A stretch of DNA of 64,000 bases, from NCBI GenBank assembly GCA_964016875.1, contig OZ024729.1, positions 26,556,494 through 26,620,493 of the forward strand. Direction: 5' to 3'. This document shows positions 10,866 to 19,780 of the stretch, piece by piece. The position numbers and the translations under genes are program-made. The stretch is from Fallopia convolvulus (Eukaryota; Streptophyta; Magnoliopsida; Caryophyllales; Polygonaceae). The notes under the pieces were generated by a model, which worked only from the letters and a program-made list of their open reading frames with translations, had not been told where the DNA came from and did not search any database. Within the stretch, counting starts at the first letter, position 1; each line of letters opens with the position of its first letter.

Positions 10866-10889
10866 CTAAACGTGAGAGGATTTCACCAT
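10866..10889 (-). CDS. Upstream ORF of seven codons (MVKSSHV) in the ADC leader
   Basis: The only ATG between the inferred transcription start and the ADC start codon opens a heptapeptide ORF, MVKSSHV followed by TAG. Its stop lies 292 nt before the main ATG. Established knowledge: short upstream ORFs regulate translation of polyamine-pathway mRNAs, notably S-adenosylmethionine decarboxylase. From memory, a seven-residue upstream ORF was also described in carnation ADC; this needs checking. I infer a polyamine-responsive or constitutive translational brake. Confidence 0.5.
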   Translation of the reverse strand: MVKSSHV

Positions 10890-11058
10890 GCAGATCAGGA
10901 ACTTTCTCGGTAGGGAGAGAAGATGGAGGAGGGAGGGGAAAATCTGGACGTGGAGGGCGGTGGCTAGGGTTTCACTTGAGGACGGAAGAGATGGACAAGG
11001 CAAAGACGAAGAGGATGAACGAAGAATGGGCGAGAATTGCATGAAGGTTGGTTACTGG

Positions 11059-11066
11059 TTTTATAG
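11059..11066 (-). promoter_or_regulatory. TATA box of the arginine decarboxylase promoter
   Basis: CTATAAAA on the minus strand, about 490 nt upstream of the ADC start codon. About 15-20 nt further upstream is GTGGGCCCG, which contains a TGGGCC element of the site II/TCP type common in plant promoters. Confidence 0.6.
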
Positions 11067-11161
11067 GTGGAGACTGGAGCGTGGGCCCGTCTACGCGGCG
11101 CGGCTCTATTTCCTTTCCCTAATTTCTCGCTATTTTTTCGCGGTGCGTATTATAATAGTAA

Positions 11162-11653
11162 TAAAAAAAAGGAAATTTTTTTTGGTACCCCTAATTATTC
11201 CTCTTGATACCCTTGAGGTTTTGGCTTTTCCCATTGATGTCTTTTTCCGGTTCAAATTAGCTAATTTCAAGTTTACCATTATGTTCATCACCCTTAAATT
11301 AGTAGGATTCAACTCTTAAAACACTTAAATTCATAACAAAACTACATCAATTTGAATTTTTAAACAATCCTCTATTTTAAGGTGTTGTTTAAAAATTGAT
11401 GTAGTTTAATTGTTTAAAAATTCAAATTGATGTAGTTTGGTTATGAATTTTGATGTTTTAATAGTCAAATCTTACTAATTTAAGGGTGATGAACATAATG
11501 GTAAGCTTGAAATTGGCTAATTTGAACCGGAGAGGGGCGTCAACGGGAAAAGCCAAAACCTTAAGGGTACCAAAAGGAATAAGTTTTTTTCTTGGGCACC
11601 AAAAGAAAAAGGCAAAAACTTAGGAACACCAAAAGGAATTTCCCTAAAAAAAT
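11162..11653. mobile_element. Long fold-back MITE, probably Mutator-like
   Basis: The element runs 11171-11644 (about 474 bp). Its left part (GGAAATTT...GGTACCCC..., through ATGTTCATCACCCTTAAATTAGT) and right part are long imperfect inverted repeats of about 200 nt, with a small central loop near 11370-11410. It is flanked by TAAAAAAAA (11162-11170) and TAAAAAAAT (11645-11653), a 9-bp duplication with one mismatch, the Mutator length; the A-rich sequence makes this weaker evidence. It contains no gene. It lies about 100 bp upstream of the ADC TATA box. Confidence 0.7.
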
Positions 11654-11931
11654 TGTAATCTAGATTTAGGGGAATTTCTCGTCAATTTTTTTTGTTTCTA
11701 ATCGTGATTAGGTTATTTAGCTTTCAAATGGACAAACTTTAAAATTTTCATTTGCTATCCAAAAAGATATTCCAACGTCGAAAGAATTTGTAAATTGTTT
11801 TTTAAAAAATTAGAAAGTTAACAAGCCTCGAAAATTAAGAGGGATCGTCACAAAACGGTAGCTAGAAAATCGACAGCACAAGCAATAAACAGAAAAACAC
11901 AAGCAAGGTGTACTAAAAATGAAACATAAAA
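11654..11931. other. AT-rich intergenic stretch between MITE and LINE
   Basis: No gene or repeat is recognised. It ends with the left target-site duplication of the full-length LINE. Confidence 0.4.
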
Positions 11932-12665
11932 AAGCTTAGAAGTGGTCCGGGGTCGCCCCAATGGAAAATGAAGCCTAAAGAGAACGCACTCTTACGCGCT
12001 TGCCTCTTCACGATTCTCCTGGCCAAAACCCTAGCGACGATTAAACTGTCGCCCTAATGGATACGCACATATCCGCCTACAAATCCCAAACAATCACTAA
12101 AGATCAACTTGCAATCAAGCCTTGGTGCTCCATGGAAGAAAAGCATAAGAAAAGCTTCGTGTCCCCCATTACTTTGCGCAGCGGAATAGTAATCTGAGGG
12201 GACGATTTGGCAGTCGCATCGACACCCTAATAAATCTCAAGCCAAGGTTTATCAGGCAAAAATTATTGATCAGAAAGCATCACAAGGCGAAGCAAGTTCT
12301 TCTTCCCAATCAAATATGTGGAGCGCTCGGGGGTTTTCCACTTTTAGGGCGTGTTATCCATGACGGCGACGGTGTCGTCGTGTCGAGTGATTTCGCTAGG
12401 GGCGGGCTGGCGCAAACTCTCGAGGTTGTACAGGGCAGTAACGTTCTCTCTGGGCACTCAATTCGGATCCCTAGATCCACCAAATCGGTATATCTAATTA
12501 TCAATCCAGCAAACTCCTTGCCCATCCGGCTTAGAGATCTCATTCCTAGGACGGTCCAACGACGTGTCTTCTTATGGACACCTTGGCAAATTTTGGTGCG
12601 CTTGCTTTGCTGGCGGGTGACACTGGTGTGGGGGACTCCCTATCTCCACTAGCGGTGGTGTTGTT

Positions 12666-13426
12666 GTGTTAGAGTGGTCTTGCTCGATGGCCGCTCCCAT
12701 GCTTATGAATTTCGGTTTGTGCAGCAAGCCTCCCCTCCTTTTACTAAGTTTCATTTTGATTTCATTACAAACCTTAAGCCTTTTTGGGGGTATGAACGAC
12801 CCCTTTCCAAATTTTTGGTGTGTGGAGGCTAATTTTCCTTCTGATCCACACTTGAACCAATTGTTTATTGTTGTTTTATTGCTCATCTACTCGTCTTTTG
12901 TGGCTTACAATTTGGTTTGCAAGCTCTTTTTGGAGTGTTGTCATAAGCTCCTTATCCTGCTTATCAAGTGTGTCAATTTGATTGCTTTGTTGTCACCCAA
13001 TTGTTGGCCTAAAAGCCATATTATTATGAGCATAGTTACTGATCACAATCATTACCATATACATACCAAAATCACAAATAAAAGGGAGACCAAACCCAGC
13101 CTGTTTCATGAGTGGGGAATCAACACCATCAAATTTATACCAATTACTGTGTACAAACATAGTGAACCCCTTTTTCCATGTGCATTCTGTTATGAATTAT
13201 TCAATCTCTTGCACTTAGTTGTTGGTGTTTTGTTGCACTTGCTTATGCAAGTTGTGGTAAAAACTATTGATTTAATTGTCCCAACAACAACCATGGAATT
13301 TGAAGGGGGGTCCCCTGCATATGTTGAACTACATTACCGCCAAAAACTTGGGATATCAATCCCATTCGATGGTTCAAAAACCACTAAAATTGCCACCCAT
13401 ACTCCCCTTCATATGGGGCGTATGGT
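12666..13426 (+). pseudogene. LINE ORF1 region, unrecognised protein (5' part)
   Basis: An open frame from 12666 runs to the LTR-element insertion at 13426. When the nested element and one duplication copy are skipped, it continues open from 19581 to about 19.8 kb. Continuity across the insertion site suggests the frame was coding before insertion. The protein is hydrophobic in its first half and shows neither the DUF4283 domain nor the CCHC knuckle usual in plant L1 ORF1. Upstream, 12058-12652 has shorter open pieces in other frames that may belong to the same ORF. Function unknown, though ORF1 proteins usually bind RNA. Confidence 0.4.
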
Positions 13427-15034
13427 TGATGAGGTATTTTTCAGTCGTTTTACCTACCAAAGAAACCTTAGCTTAACCAACTTAGTAGAGCAGTAAGTAA
13501 GGGTCGATCCCACAGAGACTCTTGCAAATGTGTTATTACTTAAGTGCCAAGTAACCAAATAAGGGGGGTTTTATTGAATGGAAATCTAAACTACTATGCA
13601 AAATTAGAAAACTAAATATGAATGCAAAGTTGATTGTAAATATATATGAGAGAAATATGTTCAACTAGTTAAATCCATCATAGATATGCTTATTGATCAT
13701 TGATTCTTTCGATTCTCAATTCCCTTGAATAATCTATTGTGAATTATACTCCTACTAAGGATTATGATTCAAACTTCATAAATAGTTGAAAGAACTAACA
13801 GTCTAAACAACCATAATCATTTAACAACCTAAAACAACGTCTAGATTCAATTAAACGACAGCTTTACGAATCAAGTTATCAATAGAAACAAACACTTAGA
13901 GCAAACAGACATCTAAGTTATTTGTGGATTTATTCCCTTCTACAATTGAATAGCCCGAACGGGTCTAAACAATTATAGTTTCTACTTTATCTAATCAACC
14001 CCGAACGGGCATCAATCAGATTAGTTGTAAATTAACCTAGAAATTCTATTAGGTAGCTAATCTAACAAAACCCTAGAATAATTCTGATTCAATTAAGCAC
14101 AGGGAATAAAACCTATTCAAGTTGATGAGAATCAATCAAACCTCACAATATTATGCAATCTATGATTTCAATAACTAGTCAAACACAAAGGAATTAGCAA
14201 TGCATAATTAAATTAAAATCAAACTTACAAAGGTTCAAAGGTTCTTCCTTGAGAGAAAACCCTAGCCTCCAAAAGTATGATCAAAGTTATTCTAAAAATA
14301 AACTAACATAAGGTTTATGTATGTCTTCCAAATAATCCTCAAAAGATCTATCTTTAAGCTATACTCGGATATGATATAACCCTAGGCCCAAAAGTCAAGC
14401 CCAAAACTTCCCCGTGTAGAAAACACCGATTGCGCGGGTTGCATGAGGATTGCGCGGCCGAGCAATTGTCATCCCGCGCAATCACCCCTCAGTTGGAATT
14501 GCGCGGCTTAGCCTTTGAATTGCGCGGCCGAGCAATTGTCATCCCGCGCTTTTGCCTCGGTTCAGCATTCAGGCGTCACTTCAAAGGCTGTTTTGACCCA
14601 CTTAGAGTTAGAATTTGGACTCAGAGTAAAAATATGAATTGTAGCTCTTTGAATTAGCTTTCCTATGATAACAAATTCAGCTCCATCCGAGCACTATAGC
14701 TCCCAAACCAAGCATTGCAAGATAGAGGTGTCGAAACAAGAACTTCAATGCATAGCCCGGGTTTAAGCGTTCTTTTCACACAAGCTCTTGGGCGTTAACT
14801 CTTCTAATCTTCACTTGTATCACTCTAAGCTTCCTCAAACTTCACCATAGTCCTATAAGATCCATCTCGTTCATGCTTGTTTACCTAAAGATCTGTAAAA
14901 CCGAACAAAACAAGCGCAACTACCCGAAAACACAAGATCCTAGAAACTAAACTAAAACCAACTAAAACTAACTAAAACTTATGCAAAATAAACATAAATA
15001 TGCATCCTAAACACTACCTAAATGCAAGCTATCA
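13427..15034 (-). repeat. 3' LTR of copy 1
   Basis: 1608 bp. On the element strand it starts TGATAGCTTGC and ends CCTCATCA. It carries a CG-rich block with repeated ATTGCGCGG units (about 14427-14550), close to and upstream of the TATA-like region, in otherwise AT-rich DNA. Confidence 0.9.
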
Positions 15035-15072
15035 AATTTCCCCATGCTTAACCCTTGCTTGTCCTCAAGCAA
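15035..15072 (-). promoter_or_regulatory. Terminal hairpin plus polypurine tract of copy 1
   Basis: On the minus strand: stem TTGCTTG/CAAGCAA with loop AGGA, three nt, then TTAAGCATGGGGAAATT directly before the 3' LTR. The polypurine tract primes plus-strand DNA synthesis in LTR elements. The role of the hairpin is not known to me. Confidence 0.75.
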
Positions 15073-16403
15073 GTCATAAATCCAAATCACACCACATCAA
15101 TGCAATCATACCTCCATTTCAAGTCAAACAAACATTTCACATATAATTGAGAACCCAACCAAGACTTCTTAACATGCATTATGGTAAGCAACAAGTAGAG
15201 ACCATTCATCCATTCTAGACCTCACCAAGGTAATTGTGTTTGCACTCAAACTCTCAAGTGTTTAAGGATATGCGTTTCACTCAAAAATCAACCATGAAAA
15301 CTAGACTACCATATGCTTGCATCAGAGTTCTAAATCTCCACCGCTGGGGATCAAACACATAACAAAAATCAAGAGGTCTTTTTCCGGCTTATAATGGGGC
15401 CAAGGTAAAGAGAAATTTGGAAGGCATAACATTTGGTATGTGGTGCTAAATCCGGGATAAAGAACTAATCCTAACCCAAAATTCAACACTTTCTTTTCTT
15501 ACTTCTCCCAAACTTTCTTTTTCAACTCCATAACACACATTTGAACACTTTGCTTCTTTTTTTCCTTGCCTTTTCTTCAACTCTTCTCTTGCAAATTAAT
15601 GAAGACTAATAACAATTGAGCTCGACTTTTTTTTCTTTTGCTTTGCAACATATTTCATCTTCATTTTTTTATTCACTTTTCAACCAAGAGTTGTATTTCC
15701 TCTTTTTCCACATTTTCTTCCAATTCCCCCATACTTACATCAAACTCACACAAAACACAATCACAACCTAAAGTCCTAAATCCCGGATTATGGGTCAAGC
15801 TTATTAGGCTAGGAATCATTTTGTGGAGCTAACAAAAATAGGCTTCAAGCTCAAAGAAATATGGGTATCAAGAACATGGATCTTGTCAAGGTAGGAAGGG
15901 AAATAATAGGCTATAAAGAAACATTGCCTCAATCATTTTAATGTCATGTATTCAATCATATAAGCAGCCTTGACAAAGAGTCATAACTCAAGTTCTAGAG
16001 CTAGATAATCATGGTGATACACTCAAGAATGTAGAGAACAAATATAATCATGAAAGGCCAAAAATATCTCACAAGGCTAATATTTATCTAGAACTTCAGA
16101 ATGAATCAAATACTCAAGCCAAATACATGCTCCATCCTATAGTCAAAGTAATTAATCAATGATCATGCTCATATCATATCAACTTCAGCAAATCATGCAA
16201 ATCATGGTTTAGGACTCATACTTAGCATAGAAAAACAAGTGGTATCAAACAAAGGGGAAATAAGAACCTAAATGTAATATTTTTGTGTTTTTTTTAAATT
16301 TTTCTGATTTTTTGTTTCATTTTCTAGAATTTTAATCAATGCATGCAAAATTTTTAAATATGACCTAATCTAATGCAACTACATGCAATGGAAACAAGTA
16401 ATT

Positions 16404-16444
16404 CCCTTCCCCCATGCTTAAAACATACTTTGTCCCCAAAGTAT
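16404..16444 (-). promoter_or_regulatory. Internal hairpin plus polypurine-like tract of copy 1
   Basis: On the minus strand: 8-bp perfect stem ATACTTTG/CAAAGTAT with loop GGGA, then TTTTAAGCATGGGGGAAGGG. It has the same layout as the terminal module but lies about 1.4 kb inside the element, just downstream of the gag-like ORF. A central polypurine tract is one possibility. Confidence 0.6.
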
Positions 16445-16627
16445 AGTAAAAAGAAAAGAGAAGAGAAATACTCACACAACTCCAGTGATCCGGGTAATGA
16501 TGGTAATCCAACGGTGGTGGTGAAGGCTTCTTCGGGTTATCAATCTTTGGACCTGGGATATCTAACACACAAACAAAACTACCTAAAAAGCAAAAGATTA
16601 TAACTGAAAAACAAAACTACTCTAAAC

Positions 16628-16645
16628 CTTGGGTTGCCTCCCAAG
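16628..16645 (-). promoter_or_regulatory. Post-gag hairpin with AGGCAA loop, copy 1
   Basis: Stem CTTGGG/CCCAAG around loop AGGCAA on the minus strand, about 30 nt past the gag-like stop codon. It is identical to the hairpin of copy 2 and has a compensated stem in the Athila/Tat element. Confidence 0.7.
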
Positions 16646-16676
16646 AAGCGCTTGTTTAATGTCATTAGCTTGACCC

Positions 16677-17858
16677 TTAGCATGAATGGACAAGATTAGA
16701 CATTGTCAATGCCCTTAATAACCTGTCAAACCCCTCTGCACACATCTTAGAAAAGCATAAGTAACACTTTGATAAATTAAAGATGCATAATATAGCTTTC
16801 AAAGATCGTTTGAACTTATCAAACATGTGTGCCCAGTTTTCATGATATGGCATTTGTTCAAAGAAATTCTGCTCAAGTGGTGGCTTTAGAAAATACTTAC
16901 AGTATGAATCAAAGCACTTGTCAGCAATACCACTTTTATCCAAGATGAACTCCATATAATTCTCATCATCCACCTTGTGTTGTAGGCTTGGCTCCTCATC
17001 TTTGAACTCCATAAGCTCCTGAAGTGAGAAGGTGGGGAAACTGAGGCAAGGAGTGTCAAGGCCTAACATCGGGTGCACCATGACAACGGGAGACTTAATA
17101 GATGCATCATGTTGATTTTCTCCCTCATGGTTGTCTACTTCATCAGCAAAGAAGTCATCATGGTCGACAAAATAGTCTTCTTCCAAAACCACAAAACCCT
17201 CAAGCAATTTACTCCACATGGGTGAAGATGACTCAGGCTCCCTAGGTTCTGTAAGAATCTCTATGCCTGCACAGACTTCCTTTGGCTCTGTGATAATTTG
17301 CTCAACTTGCCTTGTAGGTGAAAATTCATATTGAGCATCAACTTCATCATCATAACCATCATCAAGTGTCTTAGATTGCTCTTCAACTTGAATCTGAATA
17401 TTTGACTCTTGATTGTTTGATTCCAACGTGATTCCACCACTTCTTCCACACAACTCAAAAGGGCATAAGATTGTGGGATGAAAACTTGAAGAACATGACT
17501 CACAATGTTCCATGATTATAGCATCTGCCCCTTTGGAGAGATCCCTGATTATATCTTCAAGAGACGTATCAACTGGCTGGGGTGGTTGTGAAGATGACTC
17601 GACCAAAAAGCTTTGATGGCTCATGAAACATAAGAAATCCCAACATTCCTCAGGTCCCATAAATAAAAGCCTCTCATTGCTCATGTAGTCGGCCAACCCT
17701 CTTGTCTCAAGATTCATACCATGGATAACTCCCATGTTCACCTCTCTATCACTGTATCGTAATCCCCAAGCACCAAGTTCAAACACATGGTCTTGAAATC
17801 TTGAAAAATAGTCATGGAAGAGTTCATCCTGCAGCTGTCTACAATCGAACAAAGCCAT
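16677..17858 (-). CDS. Divergent Gag with CCHC zinc knuckle, 393 aa (copy 1)
   Basis: The only long ORF of the element. Residues 10-85 fit the second half of the plant retrotransposon gag domain: a DYFSRFQ block, then VIHGMNLETRGLADYMSNE and PEECWDFLCFMS, matching the family's YDGL..E.R..L....NG and .PDEAWDFL pattern. A perfect C-x2-C-x4-H-x4-C knuckle follows at residues 119-132. The rest is acidic (many D/E) and ends in a hydrophobic, Cys-rich stretch near 350-375. The start is the first ATG after the leader stem-loop. The N-terminal half of a normal gag domain is missing. The second copy encodes a full-length relative (about 85% identical by eye), which argues for maintained coding function. 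The likely role is RNA binding and particle assembly; only the family-level role is known. Confidence 0.75.
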   Translation of the reverse strand: MALFDCRQLQDELFHDYFSRFQDHVFELGAWGLRYSDREVNMGVIHGMNLETRGLADYMSNERLLFMGPEECWDFLCFMSHQSFLVESSSQPPQPVDTSLEDIIRDLSKGADAIIMEHCESCSSSFHPTILCPFELCGRSGGITLESNNQESNIQIQVEEQSKTLDDGYDDEVDAQYEFSPTRQVEQIITEPKEVCAGIEILTEPREPESSSPMWSKLLEGFVVLEEDYFVDHDDFFADEVDNHEGENQHDASIKSPVVMVHPMLGLDTPCLSFPTFSLQELMEFKDEEPSLQHKVDDENYMEFILDKSGIADKCFDSYCKYFLKPPLEQNFFEQMPYHENWAHMFDKFKRSLKAILCIFNLSKCYLCFSKMCAEGFDRLLRALTMSNLVHSC

Positions 17859-17872
17859 AGATCAGTAGCACG

Positions 17873-17906
17873 GGTGTTATGAACCGTAAGATAGGTTCAC
17901 AGCACC
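17873..17906 (-). promoter_or_regulatory. Leader stem-loop between primer-binding site and gag, copy 1
   Basis: Imperfect 13-nt inverted repeat (GGTGCTGTGAACC and GGTTCATAACACC) around loop TATCTTAC on the minus strand. It sits where packaging or dimerisation signals are found in retroelements. Copy 2 has the better-paired version. Confidence 0.55.
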
Positions 17907-17944
17907 AAAAATAGCACACAAAGTAAAAACACAAATAGCGACAA

Positions 17945-17965
17945 GTCCCCGGCAACGGCGCCAAA
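17945..17965 (-). promoter_or_regulatory. Primer-binding site, tRNA-Asp type, copy 1
   Basis: TGGCGCCGTTGCCGGGGAC on the minus strand, three nt inside the 5' LTR end. It is complementary to the 3' end of plant tRNA-Asp, the primer typical of Athila/Tat-lineage elements. Confidence 0.8.
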
Positions 17966-17967
17966 TT

Positions 17968-19575
17968 TGATGAGGTATTTTTCAGTCATTTTACCTACCA
18001 AAGAAACCTTAGCTTAACCAACTCAGTAGAGCGGTAAGTAAGGGTCGATCCCACAGAGACTCTTGTAAATGTGTTATTACTTAAGTGCCAAGTAACCAAA
18101 TAAGGGGGGTTTTATTGAATGGAAATCTAAACTACTATGCAAAATTAGAAAACTAAATATGAATGCAAAGTTGATTGTAAATATATATGAGAGAAATATG
18201 TTCAACTAGTTAAATCCATCATAGATATGCTTATTGATCATTGATTCTTTCGATTCTCAATTCCTTTGAATAATCTATTGTGAATTATACTCCTACTAAG
18301 GATTATGATTCAAACTTCATAAATAGTTGAAAGAACTAACAGTCTAAACAACCATAATCATTTAACAACCTAAAACAACGTCTAGATTCAATTAAACGAC
18401 AGCTTTACGAATCAAGTTATCAATAGAAACAAACACTTAGAGCAAACAGACATCTAAGTTATTTGTGGATTTATTCCCTTCTACAATTGAATAGCCCGAA
18501 CGGGTCTAAACAATTATAGTTTCTACTTTATCTAATCAACCCCGAACGGGCATCAATCAAATTAGTTGTAAATTAACCTAGAAATTCTATTAGGTAGCTA
18601 ATCTAACAAAACCCTAGAATAATTCTGATTCAATTAAGCACAGGGAATAAAACCTATTCAAGTTGATGAGAATCAATCAAACCTCACAATATTATGCAAT
18701 CTATGATTTCAATAACTAGTCAAACACAAAGGAATTAGCAATGCATAATTAAATTAAAATCAAACTTACAAAGGTTCAAAGGTTCTTCCTTGAGAGAAAA
18801 CCCTAGCCTCCAAAAGTATGATCAAAGTTATTCTAAAAATAAACTAACATAAGGTTTATGTATGTCTTCCAAATAATCCTCAAATGATCTATCTTTAAGC
18901 TATACTCGGATATGATATAACCCTAGGCCCAAAAGTCAAGCCCAAAACTTCCCCGTGTAGAAAACACCGATTGAGCGGGTTGCATGAGGATTGCGCGGCC
19001 GAGCAATTGTCATCCCGCGCAATCATCCCTCAGTTGGAATTGCGCGGCTTAGCCTTTGAATTGCGCAACCGAGCAATTGTCATCCCGCGCTTTTGCCTCG
19101 GTTCAGCATTCAAGCGTCACTTCAGAGGCTGTTTTGACCCACTTAGAGTTAGAATTTGGACTTGGAGTAAAAATATGAATTGTAGCTCTTTGAATTAGCT
19201 TTCCTGTGATAACAAATTCAGATCCATCCGAGCACTATAGCTCCCAAACCAAGCATTGCAAGATAGAGGTGTCGAAACAAGAACTTCAATGCATAGCCCG
19301 GGTTTAAGCGTTCTTTTCACACAAGCTCTTGGGCGTTAACTCTTCTAATCTTCACTTGTATCACTCTAAGCTTCCTCAAACTTCACCATAGTCCTATAAG
19401 ATCCATCCCGTCCATGCTTGTTTACCTAAAGATCTGCAAAATCGAACAAAACAAGCGCAACTACCCGAAAACACAAGATCCTAGAAACTAAACTAAAACC
19501 AACTAAAACTAACTAAAACTTATGCAAAATAAACATAAATATGCATCCTAAACACTACCTAAATGCAAGCTATCA
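17968..19575 (-). repeat. 5' LTR of copy 1
   Basis: 1608 bp, the same length as its partner. The CG-rich ATTGCGCGG block is at about 18968-19095 and has lost several CG sites by transition relative to the other LTR, as expected from methylated-C decay. Confidence 0.9.
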
Positions 19576-19780
19576 ATGGTAAAGGCCGGTGAAAACACCA
19601 CAAACAGAAATCGAAGAATTATATGCAATGACCTCGGGCGGCGGGTAAGTGGTGATATGTACGTTGTTATTCCAACCTGGAACAAGTACAAATGTATTAA
19701 TAAAATTACCAAATTAAACTCACGGAAGAAATTAGACCTTCCAATGGCCAAAAGCCACAAACAAGCGGTTATTCTACGAA

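Larger units (their letters stand above)
10574..11030 (-). other. Inferred 5' leader of the arginine decarboxylase mRNA
   Basis: Region between the probable start of transcription (about 30 nt past the TATA box at 11059-11066) and the ADC start codon, so a leader of roughly 450 nt. It holds only one upstream ATG, which opens a seven-codon ORF, and one strong GC hairpin. No splice sites are obvious. The leader length is inferred, as no transcript data are available. Confidence 0.55.
13427..19575 (-). mobile_element. Non-autonomous Gag-only LTR retrotransposon (TR-GAG-like), copy 1
   Basis: Complete element with 1608-bp LTRs (13427-15034 and 17968-19575) and perfect 5-bp duplications ATGGT at 13422-13426 and 19576-19580. 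By eye the LTRs differ at about 20 positions (near 98.7% identity), mostly transitions, so insertion was recent. On the minus strand: 5' LTR, tRNA-Asp-type primer-binding site, leader stem-loop, gag-like ORF (17858-16677), post-ORF hairpin, internal and terminal hairpin-polypurine modules, 3' LTR. There is no protease, RT, RNase H or integrase, so it must use proteins of another element. The Athila/Tat element at 38-49.7 kb shares its motifs and is the kind of partner expected. Confidence 0.92.

Noticed and set aside
10668..11319. Plus-strand ORFs of 81 and 143 codons in the ADC leader and promoter
   Set aside because: They overlap the leader, TATA region and MITE and show low-complexity Arg/Glu-rich translation of purine-rich DNA.
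13427..13496. Last codons of the 276-codon ORF starting at 12666
   Set aside because: They read into the LTR of the nested element; the genuine frame ends at the insertion point and resumes at 19581.
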